From Oscillospiraceae bacterium (GTDB lineage Bacteria; Bacillota; Clostridia; Oscillospirales; Oscillospiraceae): a stretch of DNA of 64,000 nucleotides. The stretch's first letter is position 1; each line of letters starts with the position of its first letter. Positions 25,543 to 34,387 of the stretch are shown here, piece by piece. The DNA is taken from the NCBI GenBank assembly GCA_017458065.1, contig JAFTGD010000006.1, positions 1 through 64,000 of the forward strand. The letters are read 5' to 3'. The position numbers and the translations under genes are program-made. Under the pieces are notes generated by a model. The model saw nothing but the letters and a program-made list of their open reading frames with translations, was not told where the DNA came from and did no database searches.

Positions 25543-25750
25543 GGATCATTCCTCCGAACAGTAAAATAATAAATAGTATGATAGAGTACTATACTGTTTT
25601 TCCGCGAGAAAGTCTACTGAAAATTGTTAAACTTTCAAAAGAAACTTTGAAAAGAACTCTTTCCATTTTCTGTATCTTGTGTTATATTGTAAGTTGCATT
25701 CAAATATTTTGTGATGAGGGCGGCGTTTTCTGCCGCTGACGGAGATCGGA
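25543..25750. promoter_or_regulatory. Divergent intergenic region with a nested inverted repeat
   Basis: Between the rhomboid-like gene and rlmB lies a very AT-rich stretch. Two nested inverted repeats occur at about 25559-25612: outer AACAGTA/TACTGTT, inner ATAGTA/TACTAT. The structure ends in TTTTT on the plus strand. A TATATT box near 25684 is a candidate -10 for rlmB, without a good -35. Confidence 0.45.
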
Positions 25751-26506
25751 ATGGAGCACGCAAACGGAATCGAGAACGAACTGATAGAAGGCCGCAACGC
25801 GGTCACCGAGGCCCTGCGCGCCGGCAGACCTATCGACAAGATCTTTCTTGCCGGCGGGGAAGGGGACCGGACGCTCGGCTTTATCTCCACCGTTGCCCGG
25901 GACAAGGGCATCACGGTGGTGGAGTGCGACCGCAGGAAGCTGGACGGAATGAGCGAAACCCACGCCCACCAGGGCGTGATCGCTGTCTGTGCGGTGCGGG
26001 AGTACGAGTCGGTGCAGGACATTCTCGACCGGGCCGCGGCGCTCGGGGAGGACCCCTTTGTTGTGGTCTGTGATGAGATCACCGACAGCCACAACCTCGG
26101 CGCCATCATTCGTTCGGCCGAGTGCGCGGGCGCCCACGGCGTCATCATTCCGAAGCGTCGCAGCGCCGGTCTCACCGCGGTGGTCAACAAGGCCTCGGCC
26201 GGCGCGGCCGAGCATCTGCCCGTGGCCCGGGTGCCGAATCTCCGTGCGGCTCTGGAAGAGCTGAAGGAGAAGGGCGTCTGGATCTACGGCACCGCGGCGG
26301 ACGGAGCATGCCCTCTCTGGAAGACAGAACTCACCGGCCCCATCGCTCTGGTGATCGGGTCCGAGGGCTCCGGCATGGGGCGCCTCGTCCGTGAGAGCTG
26401 TGACTTTATCCTGTCGCTCCCCATGAAGGGGAAGATCTCGTCCCTCAACGCCTCTGTCGCGGGGGCCATCGTGATGTATGAGATCATGCGGCAGCGCAGT
26501 ACCTGA
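25751..26506 (+). CDS. rlmB: 23S rRNA (guanosine-2'-O)-methyltransferase RlmB/TrmH family
   Basis: 251 aa. A substrate-binding domain at the N-terminus (EGRNAVTEALRAGRPIDKIF) leads into the SPOUT knot, with DEITDSHNLGAIIRSAECAG, then LVIGSEGSGMGRLVRESCD and ISSLNASVAGAIVMYE, the three family motifs. It methylates a ribose 2'-OH in 23S rRNA (G2251 in E. coli) using SAM. GGAG is 6 nt before the ATG. The large P-type-ATPase-like gene starts 60 bp downstream and may be co-transcribed. Confidence 0.94.
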   Translation: MEHANGIENELIEGRNAVTEALRAGRPIDKIFLAGGEGDRTLGFISTVARDKGITVVECDRRKLDGMSETHAHQGVIAVCAVREYESVQDILDRAAALGEDPFVVVCDEITDSHNLGAIIRSAECAGAHGVIIPKRRSAGLTAVVNKASAGAAEHLPVARVPNLRAALEELKEKGVWIYGTAADGACPLWKTELTGPIALVIGSEGSGMGRLVRESCDFILSLPMKGKISSLNASVAGAIVMYEIMRQRST

Positions 26507-26566
26507 GCGAAGATCGTGCGCGAGTACAAAATCAGAACGCCGTTTGCACGGCGGAATGGGGTACAT

Positions 26567-29500
26567 ATGAAACGGGACAAATGGGACCCGGAGACGGCGG
26601 AGCCTCAGGAATACCTGACGGACGACGCAGCGGAACCGGATGCCGACGCGGAGTCAATGGAGTTCTCGCTGGAGGATATCCTCTTTGAGTTCTCCGGCGG
26701 CGGCCGCGCCGGGGTCGAAGAGCCGGAAGAGGAAGAAGCGCTCTTCGATTCTGACAAGGAATACGAATTTCATATTGACCCGGACGAGGGGAAAGCAGCG
26801 ACAGCGGAGCCGGACCTTGATAAGCCGGAGTCCGGCGGAGAAGCGGCCTTTGCCCTTTACAGGGACGAAACGCCTGCCGCCTCCCGGGAGGAACCGGAAG
26901 CGGAGGAAGCCGAAGAAGCCCCCGAAGAGCCGGAAGAATACACCGACAGCTGGTATGAGGAAGAACCGGAGCAGGCAGCGAGTCTGCCCGAAGAGGAGCT
27001 CCCCCCGCCGGAGGCGGAAGAGCCCGCCGGGGAACCGGAGGAGCCTGCCGGCGCGGAACCCGAGGAAGAGCCCGAACAGCCCTCCCGCGGACGCAGATGG
27101 CCGCTTCACGCAAGGAAGCACAAGGTCTGGGAAGAGTTCCCGGACAGCAGCGCGGAAGAGGACCTGAGCGCCCAAAGCGGAGAGGACACGGTGGATTATT
27201 CGGCCCTGTTCCGGATGTTTGCCGACCCCGTGGAGGAAGAGACCGGGAACCCGGCGGCGGACCGCCCCGCGGTGGACAGCCCCGCCGAGCGGGAGAGCCC
27301 CCGGCGCGAAGCGGGGGAGACCGGCGGCGCCCACGAGCCGAAAATGGAGCCCGCACCGGAAGAGGAACAGCCTCTTTTTGCCGAGAACCCGCTGGACTTC
27401 CGGGATATTCTGAGAGAGTTCATGCTGGGCGACCAGCATCCCATCTATGACGACACGCCGGGCATCGGCTCGCGGCCGGACAGCGCCTCACTGATCGACA
27501 GCGGCCTGGACGACCTGGACGATATGCTCCGCGGCGTCATCAACAACGTCCCGGAATCCAAGAGCCGCACCGGGGAAGCCCCGCAGAAGGAAGAAGAACC
27601 GGAAGCGCCGAAAGCTGAAGAAACCGAAGAGGCTCCGGAGACGCCGAAGCCCGGGAAGCCTGCACGCTCAGCTCTCGCGGACGCGGGCCTTGCCAAGTGG
27701 AAAGAGCGCTGGGGCCGCCCGAGGCAGAAAAAGGAGCCGAAGGAAGCCAAAGCGGTCAAAGAGCCCGGCGAGACCGGTAAGCCGAAAGAATACACCGTCG
27801 AGGAAGACTTCCCGCTGGACCGGGCGGAGAACCCGGAGCCTGCGGAAGCGCCGGAACAGACCGGCGACGGCCGACAGAATGAAGCGGGCTGGAACAGCCT
27901 GCCCGACCTCGACAGCATTGTCGTCCCCGGAACGGCTCCGGCCCTGGATCCGGCCGCCCCTCCCCACAGGGAGGAGCCCTCGCCGGAGGAGGAGACCGCC
28001 GAGGAGACGGAGGAAGAGCCGGAAGGCGGCATCAGCAAGCTGATGCGCCGCTTCGGCGTCCGCAGCGGCAACAGCAAAAAGCGCGCCCTGAACGAGCCGA
28101 AGGCCTATGCCGGCTTCGAGGACTATGTCCCGCAGGAAGAGGCCCCGAAACCCGCCGAGACCGCACCCGCTTCCGCAGGCGAGGCGCAGTCTGCCGAGGC
28201 CGCTCCCGAAGCCCCGGAGGCCCGGATCCCCACGCCGAGCCAGGAAGAGCTGGACGACGAGATCCTCTACTCCGGCGACTTCCCCTCCTTCGGCCAGTGG
28301 ATCCTGAACGAGCTGATGACGCTCTGGATCCGCCTCAACGGCATCGGAGACCGCGAGAGCACGGCCACGATGGAGGATGACGCCGAAGACCTCGGCCGTG
28401 AGGTCAACGTCGCCAATGCCTCCCGCTACTACGGGTCGCAGGTGACGATGCTGCGGATGCGCTTCCAGATCGGCCTGGTGCTGCTCGCGATCCTGGCGTA
28501 TATCACGTTGGGCTTCCCGCTGAGCGGCATGCTCAAGACCGCCAAGGTCGCCTCGGCCATGTGCCTCGGCCTGCAGCTGACCATCATGCTGCTCTGCCTC
28601 GACATTGTGACGAACGCGGCTGTCAATCTCGTCCGCCGCAGGTTCGGCGCGGACGCGCTCGCGGTGCTGGCCTGTGTGATCAGCTCCTTCGACGCGCTGA
28701 GCGTCGCCGTGGGCGGTTTCGGCAACCCGCATATCCCGCTCTGCCTGTTTTCCAGCCTCGCCCTGATGGGCGTGCTGTTCTCCGCTCTGCTCTCGGCCAG
28801 GGGTCTGCGCAAGGCAACCCGCGTCCCCGCCATCGGAAAACGCGTCTACTGCGTGACGGCGGAAGAGGGCGTGCGCGGCGGGGGAGACCTGACCCTCCTG
28901 AAGTCAGTCCGGCCCAGCGCGGGCTTTGTGCGCCGCGCCGAGGAAGCGCCGCCCGATGAGGCGCTCTTCAACCGGACGGCCCTGATCCAGCTGCTGGCGG
29001 CGATCGTCCTGTCGCTGCTCACGGCCGTGGTCAAGCACAGCGTCGGGGATATGCTGTATATCCTCTCGGCGATTCTGTCCTGCGCGGTCCCGGTGACGGC
29101 GCTGCTGGCCTTCGCGCTGCCGTTCTTCATCGGCTCCGAGCGCATTTTCTCCAGCGGTGCGGCGGTCGCCGGCTGGTCCGGCATCCATGACATCGGCTGC
29201 AGCCGCAACCTGATCGTGACCGACCGCGACCTCTTCCCCGAGGAGACCATCGCCATCGAGACGGTCCGCATCTTTGCCGACGACAGCGCCGAGCGCGTGA
29301 TCGGCTTTGCCGGGACGATGATCGCGGCCTCCGGCTCGGGTCTCGCCCCCTGCTTTGCCGAGCTGATGGAGAAGAACAACTGCCGCATGCGCCAGGTGGA
29401 GGACTTCCAGTGGCTCTCCGGCGGCGGACTGCAGGGCCGCATCGAGGGCAGCACGGTCCTCTGCGGCAGCTCCGATCTGATGCAGCTGATGAACGTCAAG

Positions 29501-30022
29501 GTGCCCTACCGCCTGGTGGACCGGACGACGGTGCTGCTGGCGATCGACGGGGTGCTCTACGGCATCTTCAAGATCAACTACACCGGACTGCCCGAGATCC
29601 GCACGGCGCTGCAGGAGCTGATCGCCTCCAACCGCCATCCGATCTTTGCCATCCGTGACTTCAACATCACGCCCGAGATGCTGCACGAGGTCTTTGACGT
29701 GGCCACCGACGGCTACGACTTCCCGCCCTACGGCGACCGCTTCCGCATCTCGGAGGCCAAGCCCTCCGAGACCAGCAAGGTCTCGGCCGTCATCTGCCGG
29801 GAAGGCCTCGGCCCCCTGACGCACCTGGCCGACACCGGGCGCAGTATGTATGTCGCCATCCGCCTGAACCTGATGATCACCGCGCTGGTGGCGGTGCTGG
29901 GGATGCTGCTGGTCTTCGTCAAGCTGATCGGAACCGGCGAAGTGAGCGCGTGGCTGCCCTTCGTGCTGATGCTGCTGGATGCCGTTATGGTGACGCTGAT
30001 CAGCCTGTTTATGAGATTTTGA
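26567..30022 (+). CDS. Large acidic protein with a catalytically degenerate P1B-ATPase-like membrane domain
   Basis: 1151 aa from the ATG at 26567; a GTG-started frame adds 17 residues from 26516. Residues 1 to about 620 are Glu/Pro-rich, low in complexity, and probably disordered. Then eight membrane helices follow the P1B order (MA-MB, M1-M6). Helix 6 holds SCAVPVTALLAF where CadA in this window has SCPCALVIS, and HDIGCSRNLIVTDRDLFPEE aligns with the phosphorylation loop; Asp886 is kept but DKTGT has become DRDLF. The actuator between helices 4 and 5 is only about 55 aa with no TGES, and no GDGxND is found. It cannot be a working pump; a sensor or scaffold role is a guess. It precedes the EF-G-like gene. 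Confidence 0.75.
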   Translation: MKRDKWDPETAEPQEYLTDDAAEPDADAESMEFSLEDILFEFSGGGRAGVEEPEEEEALFDSDKEYEFHIDPDEGKAATAEPDLDKPESGGEAAFALYRDETPAASREEPEAEEAEEAPEEPEEYTDSWYEEEPEQAASLPEEELPPPEAEEPAGEPEEPAGAEPEEEPEQPSRGRRWPLHARKHKVWEEFPDSSAEEDLSAQSGEDTVDYSALFRMFADPVEEETGNPAADRPAVDSPAERESPRREAGETGGAHEPKMEPAPEEEQPLFAENPLDFRDILREFMLGDQHPIYDDTPGIGSRPDSASLIDSGLDDLDDMLRGVINNVPESKSRTGEAPQKEEEPEAPKAEETEEAPETPKPGKPARSALADAGLAKWKERWGRPRQKKEPKEAKAVKEPGETGKPKEYTVEEDFPLDRAENPEPAEAPEQTGDGRQNEAGWNSLPDLDSIVVPGTAPALDPAAPPHREEPSPEEETAEETEEEPEGGISKLMRRFGVRSGNSKKRALNEPKAYAGFEDYVPQEEAPKPAETAPASAGEAQSAEAAPEAPEARIPTPSQEELDDEILYSGDFPSFGQWILNELMTLWIRLNGIGDRESTATMEDDAEDLGREVNVANASRYYGSQVTMLRMRFQIGLVLLAILAYITLGFPLSGMLKTAKVASAMCLGLQLTIMLLCLDIVTNAAVNLVRRRFGADALAVLACVISSFDALSVAVGGFGNPHIPLCLFSSLALMGVLFSALLSARGLRKATRVPAIGKRVYCVTAEEGVRGGGDLTLLKSVRPSAGFVRRAEEAPPDEALFNRTALIQLLAAIVLSLLTAVVKHSVGDMLYILSAILSCAVPVTALLAFALPFFIGSERIFSSGAAVAGWSGIHDIGCSRNLIVTDRDLFPEETIAIETVRIFADDSAERVIGFAGTMIAASGSGLAPCFAELMEKNNCRMRQVEDFQWLSGGGLQGRIEGSTVLCGSSDLMQLMNVKVPYRLVDRTTVLLAIDGVLYGIFKINYTGLPEIRTALQELIASNRHPIFAIRDFNITPEMLHEVFDVATDGYDFPPYGDRFRISEAKPSETSKVSAVICREGLGPLTHLADTGRSMYVAIRLNLMITALVAVLGMLLVFVKLIGTGEVSAWLPFVLMLLDAVMVTLISLFMRF

Positions 30023-30042
30023 CACGGAAGATAAAATTTCTG

Positions 30043-30072
30043 TTGCCAAACACAGGGTGTATCGTGTAAAAT
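30043..30072 (+). promoter_or_regulatory. Promoter of the EF-G-like gene
   Basis: TTGCCA and TAAAAT with an 18-bp spacer, about 80 bp before the ATG at 30151. Confidence 0.55.
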
Positions 30073-30150
30073 AGAACGAATCACGCTTCAGACTCCCTGT
30101 CTGTTGAAATCAGTCAATTCATTATATTTTTTCGAGAGAGGAAGCATACT

Positions 30151-32163
30151 ATGGAAAGTAAAAACATTCGCAACATCGCCCTTCTCGGGCACGGAAACAG
30201 CGGTAAGACCAGCCTTGCCGAGAGCATGCTGTTCGTCACCGGCGCGGTAGACCGTCTCGGCAAAGTCAGCGACGGCAATACCGCGTGCGACTATGACGCG
30301 GAAGAGATCAAGCGTCAGATCACGATCGCATCTTCCCTGGCCCCGATCTCCTTCGGTGCCAACAAGGTGAATGTTCTGGACTGCCCGGGCTACTTTGACT
30401 TTGTCGGCGAGGTCCTCTGCGCCCTGCGCGCGGTGGAAGCGGGTGTGATTCTGTGCTCCGCCAAGGACGGCATCTCCGTCGGCGCCGAGCGCAGCTGGAA
30501 GTATCTGAAGGCTGCTAACCTCCCCACCGCTTTCGTCGTCTCCAAGTGCGATGAAGAGCACGGCGACTACTTTGCCGTGGTCGATGCGCTGCGCGCCAAG
30601 TACGGCAGCATCGTCGCTCCCGTCACCATCCCGACCGGCGACGGCAAGGGCGTTATCGACCTGGTCCACAACGTCTGCTACACCACCAACGGCGCCAAGA
30701 GCACCAAGGGCGCCATCCCCGCGGACGATGCCGGTCATGCCGAGGACCTGAGAATGGAACTCATGGAGACCGCCGCCGGCGCCACCGAGGAGCTGATGGA
30801 GAAGTTCTTTGATACCATGGAGCTGGATGAGGCCGACATGATCGCCGGTATCCGCGCAGGTATGAAGGACCGCAGCGTCGTCCCCGTGTTTGCAAGCTCC
30901 GCCATGCAGAACATCGGCACCGAGGCCTTCCTCCAGGGTGTTGTGGACTATGTCCCGGCTCCCACTGAGATGGACGGCATCGACGCCGCCGCCCCGACCC
31001 AGGGCTTTGTCTTCAAGACGGTTTCCGACCAGTTCGGCAAGTACAGCTTCGTCAAGGTCATGAAGGGCAGCATCAGCTCCGATCTGTCCCTGCGTAACGT
31101 CCGCGCTTCCTCCACCGACAAGCTCGGCCGTCTCTACAGCATCTGCGGCAAGAAGACCACCGAAGTCAAGGACGCCTGCTGCGGTGACATCGTCGCCGTC
31201 GGCAAGATGGACTGGAAGACCGGCGACACGGTCTGCGACCCGAAGAACGAGGTCGAGCTTCCCGCCATCGAGATGCCCGAACCCTGCTACTCCATGGCCA
31301 TCTCCCCGAAGACCAAGGGCCAGGACGACAAGGTTGCCGGCGGTCTTGCCAGACTGAACGAAGAAGACATCTCCTTCACCCTCGTCAACAACGCCGAGAC
31401 CCACCAGATGGTCATCTCCGGCCAGGGCGACATCCAGGTCGACGTCCTCTGCGCCAAGCTGAAGAGCCGCTTCGGTGTTGAGACCGAGCTGGCCCCGGCC
31501 CGCGTCGCCTACCGCGAGAAGATCAAGGGCAAGGTCGAAGCCCACGGCCGTCACAAGAAGCAGTCCGGCGGTTCCGGCCAGTTCGGTGATGTGTGGATCC
31601 GCTTCGAGCCGCAGGATGAGTCCGACGAGATGGTCTTCGCCGAGGAAGTCTTCGGCGGTTCCGTTCCCAAAAACTTCTTCCCGTCCGTTGAAAAGGGCCT
31701 GCGCAACGCGGTGCAGAAGGGCGTCCTTGCGGGTTACCCGCTGGTCGGCCTGAAGGCCACGCTGTATGACGGCTCCTATCACCCGGTCGACTCCAACGAT
31801 ATGGCTTTCCAGACGGCTGCCCGTCTTGCGTATCAGGACGGCATCCCCAAGGCCAAGCCCACCATCCTCGAGCCCATCGGCCTGCTTCAGGTCACCATCC
31901 CCGATGCCAACCTCGGCGACATCATGAGCGACATCAGCTCCAAGCGCCGCGGCACCGTGCTCGGCATGAACGCCGAGGACGGCATGCAAACGGTCGAGGC
32001 CGAGGTCCCGATGGCCGAGATGAGCTCCTACACCATCGACCTGCGCTCCATGACTCAGGGACGCGGCTCCTTCTCCTGCAAGTTCATCCGCTATGAGGAG
32101 GCCCCGGGCAACGTCCAGCAGAAGGTCATCGAAGAAGCCAAAGCTTTGGCTGAGCAGGAATGA
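30151..32163 (+). CDS. Elongation factor G-like GTPase (EF-G paralogue)
   Basis: 670 aa with the five-domain EF-G plan. G1 is GHGNSGKT (13-20), G2 region IKRQITIAS, G3 DCPGYFDF (77-84) and G4 SKCDEE (131-136). Canonical EF-G has DTPGH and NKxD, so the catalytic His is Tyr81 here and the base-reading Asn is Ser131. Both changes are known in the EF-G-2/FusA2-like family, which has weak or ribosome-independent GTPase behaviour. Domain IV starts near AYREKIKGKVEAHGRHKKQS. It is probably not the main translocase. GAGAGG precedes the ATG, and the next gene overlaps its stop by ATGA. Tet(M)-like protection protein is a less likely alternative. Confidence 0.9.
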   Translation: MESKNIRNIALLGHGNSGKTSLAESMLFVTGAVDRLGKVSDGNTACDYDAEEIKRQITIASSLAPISFGANKVNVLDCPGYFDFVGEVLCALRAVEAGVILCSAKDGISVGAERSWKYLKAANLPTAFVVSKCDEEHGDYFAVVDALRAKYGSIVAPVTIPTGDGKGVIDLVHNVCYTTNGAKSTKGAIPADDAGHAEDLRMELMETAAGATEELMEKFFDTMELDEADMIAGIRAGMKDRSVVPVFASSAMQNIGTEAFLQGVVDYVPAPTEMDGIDAAAPTQGFVFKTVSDQFGKYSFVKVMKGSISSDLSLRNVRASSTDKLGRLYSICGKKTTEVKDACCGDIVAVGKMDWKTGDTVCDPKNEVELPAIEMPEPCYSMAISPKTKGQDDKVAGGLARLNEEDISFTLVNNAETHQMVISGQGDIQVDVLCAKLKSRFGVETELAPARVAYREKIKGKVEAHGRHKKQSGGSGQFGDVWIRFEPQDESDEMVFAEEVFGGSVPKNFFPSVEKGLRNAVQKGVLAGYPLVGLKATLYDGSYHPVDSNDMAFQTAARLAYQDGIPKAKPTILEPIGLLQVTIPDANLGDIMSDISSKRRGTVLGMNAEDGMQTVEAEVPMAEMSSYTIDLRSMTQGRGSFSCKFIRYEEAPGNVQQKVIEEAKALAEQE

Positions 32164-32996
32164 GAGGCAGACTGACTGCAATTAAAAACATCGCCTGGGC
32201 ACTGGCGATTGTCCTGTGTCTGCTGGCGGTTTTCATCGGGCTGCTGTTTTCGGCCTTCACCCGCAACAGTGAGGAACAGTTTCGCGGCGGGGTGAAGCTG
32301 GGCACCAAAGCGGTCAAAACGGAAACCGTCGCGGACGCGGGCACTCGTCCTGCGCAGATGGGCGACGGCACGCTCCAGACGCTGCCGGAGACCCAGGATG
32401 CGGGCCAGGAGTACATCGATTCTCTCACCTTCCTGGTTGACAGTCCGTGGATCGGCCTGCGCAACTACGGCATGCTGAGCGGCGGCGAGAGCACCTCACA
32501 GGTCTGGACCTCGCCCTCGGGCGTGATGGCCGTCGCGGACCTCGCCGACAGCCGGATCGTCTTCCCGCGCGACGGCTCCATCGTCACGGCGGCCAACGCC
32601 GCCATGATCCTCGCCCCTCCGATCCTTGTGATCGCGCTGGGCAACGACGGTATCCAGAGCGTCGACCAGTTCGACTTTATCGACCGGTACGAAACCCTGA
32701 TCCGGAGCATCCGCGCCGTAAGCCCCAACACCTGGATCCTCTGCATCCCGTTGACCTCGGTCACGCTGGACTATGACACCTCTGACGGCCTGAGTCCCGC
32801 CCGCTGCAACGAGGCCAACACCTGGATCCAGACGGTCTGCTCCGACACGGGCGCCTACTATGTGGACGCGGTGTCCGCGGTACAGGATGTGAGCGGTACG
32901 CTTCTGCAGGAGTACGCCTCCGCAGACGGCAGGACGCTCAACTCCACCGGCATCAACCAGATCCTGCAGTACCTGCGCTACCACGCAGCCCAGTGA
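32160..32996 (+). CDS. Membrane-anchored SGNH-hydrolase-like protein with altered active site
   Basis: 278 aa. One N-terminal helix (residues 12-30) anchors an extracellular domain. LTFLVDSPWIGLRNYGML stands where SGNH/GDSL proteins have a GDSxxxG block I, and ILVIALGNDGIQS matches block III. The block V region DGRTLNSTG lacks the usual Asp-x-x-His. The nucleophile context and His are altered, so it may be an inactive relative that binds polysaccharide. It is coupled to the EF-G-like gene by ATGA, although the two proteins have no obvious link. A strong terminator follows. Confidence 0.65.
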   Translation: MRGRLTAIKNIAWALAIVLCLLAVFIGLLFSAFTRNSEEQFRGGVKLGTKAVKTETVADAGTRPAQMGDGTLQTLPETQDAGQEYIDSLTFLVDSPWIGLRNYGMLSGGESTSQVWTSPSGVMAVADLADSRIVFPRDGSIVTAANAAMILAPPILVIALGNDGIQSVDQFDFIDRYETLIRSIRAVSPNTWILCIPLTSVTLDYDTSDGLSPARCNEANTWIQTVCSDTGAYYVDAVSAVQDVSGTLLQEYASADGRTLNSTGINQILQYLRYHAAQ

Positions 32997-33017
32997 CCGG
33001 ACAATATGAAAGCAACA

Positions 33018-33052
33018 GAAAGCACCCCGAGGCGCTGCCTCGGGGTGCTTTC
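33018..33052. terminator. Strong bidirectional terminator
   Basis: A perfect 15-bp stem (GAAAGCACCCCGAGG and complement) with a 5-nt CGCTG loop lies between two convergent operons, the SGNH-like gene and pyrimidine-nucleoside phosphorylase. Confidence 0.85.
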
Positions 33053-33066
33053 ATTGATAGCAGGGA

Positions 33067-34374
33067 TTATCCGCGGATGATTTTGCGGACGAGCGGCGGG
33101 CGGCTCACAGCCTTGTCGCTGAGCTCGTAGCACTCGCGCAGCATCTGCACCGCGTCCCTGGCGCTCGCTTCGTCTGCGGCGTGGATGCTGGCGAGGGACT
33201 CGCCCTCTCTTACCGCATCGCCCAGCTTCTTGTGCAGGATGACGCCGACCCGCGGGTCGATGACGTCCTCTTTGGTGGCGCGGCCGCCGCCCAGCTTCAT
33301 GCTGACAAGGCCGACGGCCTCCGCGTGGATGCGGCTGACGGTACCGGCCCGCTCGGAGAGCGCTTCACACACGACAGGCGCCTGGGGCAGCAGCTCGGGC
33401 TGGTACACGGCGGCGCTGTCGCCGCCCTGCGCCGCGACCATCTCGGCCAGCTTGTCCAGTGCCTTGCCGCTGCGCACAGCCTCGCGGAGCAGCTGCTCGG
33501 CCTCTTCGGTTGTGGCGGCAAAGCCCGCCTCGGTCAGCATGCAGCTGCCCAGCGCGAGGCAGAGCTGCAACAGGTCGCCCTCTTCCTCGCCCTTCAGGAC
33601 CGCGATCGCCTCTTTGACTTCCAGGGCGTTGCCGACGGCGTAGCCCAGAGGCTGGTCCATGTCGGTGATGATGGCGGCGCACTTCTTCCCGGCGAGGCGG
33701 CCGATCCTTGTGAGGTTCCGGGCCAGCTCCTCCGCGTCCGCCTCCGTCTTCATGAACGAGCCGTCGCCGCACTTGACATCCAGCACAATGACATCGGCGC
33801 CGGAGGAGAGCTTCTTCGACATGATGGAGCTCACGATCAGCGGGATCGAGGGCACCGTCCCGGTCACGTCGCGCAGAGTGTAGAGCTTCTTGTCCGCCGG
33901 GACGAGGTTGGCCGTCTGGCCCATGATGGCAATGCCGTGCCGGTTCACGTTCTCAAAAAACTGTTCCTCTGTCAGCGCGGTGGAGAAGCCACTGAAGCTC
34001 TCCAGCTTGTCGATGGTGCCGCCGGTATGGCCCAGCCCGCGGCCGGACATCTTTGCCACCTTCAGTCCGCAGGCGGCCACCATGGGGCAGAGCACCAGGC
34101 TGGTCTTGTCCCCGACGCCGCCGGTGGAATGCTTGTCGACCTTGATGCCGTGGATAGGGCTGAGGTCCAGCATGTCGCCGGAATGGGCCATCGCCATGGT
34201 CAGGTCCAGCACCTCGCGGTCGTCCATGCCACGCAGCAGGATCGCCATACACATGGCGGACATCTGGTAATCCGGGATGATGCCCGCGGTATAGTCGCGG
34301 ATCATGAATTGGATCTCTTCTGTGGACAGAACCTGTCCGTCGCGCTTCTTCGCGATCAGATCGGTCATACGCAT
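33067..34374 (-). CDS. pdp: Pyrimidine-nucleoside phosphorylase
   Basis: 435 aa. The family is clear from KVDKHSTGGVGDKTSL (phosphate-binding loop), MSGRGLGHTGGTIDKLES, and VKCGDGSFMKT. It cleaves uridine and thymidine-type nucleosides with phosphate to the base and (deoxy)ribose 1-phosphate. The Firmicutes enzyme of this type accepts both uridine and thymidine. It is the last gene of a six-gene minus-strand run that begins with uracil-DNA glycosylase. With psuK-psuG elsewhere in the window it shows several routes for nucleoside salvage. Confidence 0.95.
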   Translation of the reverse strand: MRMTDLIAKKRDGQVLSTEEIQFMIRDYTAGIIPDYQMSAMCMAILLRGMDDREVLDLTMAMAHSGDMLDLSPIHGIKVDKHSTGGVGDKTSLVLCPMVAACGLKVAKMSGRGLGHTGGTIDKLESFSGFSTALTEEQFFENVNRHGIAIMGQTANLVPADKKLYTLRDVTGTVPSIPLIVSSIMSKKLSSGADVIVLDVKCGDGSFMKTEADAEELARNLTRIGRLAGKKCAAIITDMDQPLGYAVGNALEVKEAIAVLKGEEEGDLLQLCLALGSCMLTEAGFAATTEEAEQLLREAVRSGKALDKLAEMVAAQGGDSAAVYQPELLPQAPVVCEALSERAGTVSRIHAEAVGLVSMKLGGGRATKEDVIDPRVGVILHKKLGDAVREGESLASIHAADEASARDAVQMLRECYELSDKAVSRPPLVRKIIRG

Positions 34375-34387
34375 GAAAACCTACCTC

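Noticed and set aside
30088-32181. 697-codon open frame on the minus strand
   Set aside because: Exact antisense of the EF-G-like gene; composition is a codon-bias shadow, and no start signal is present.
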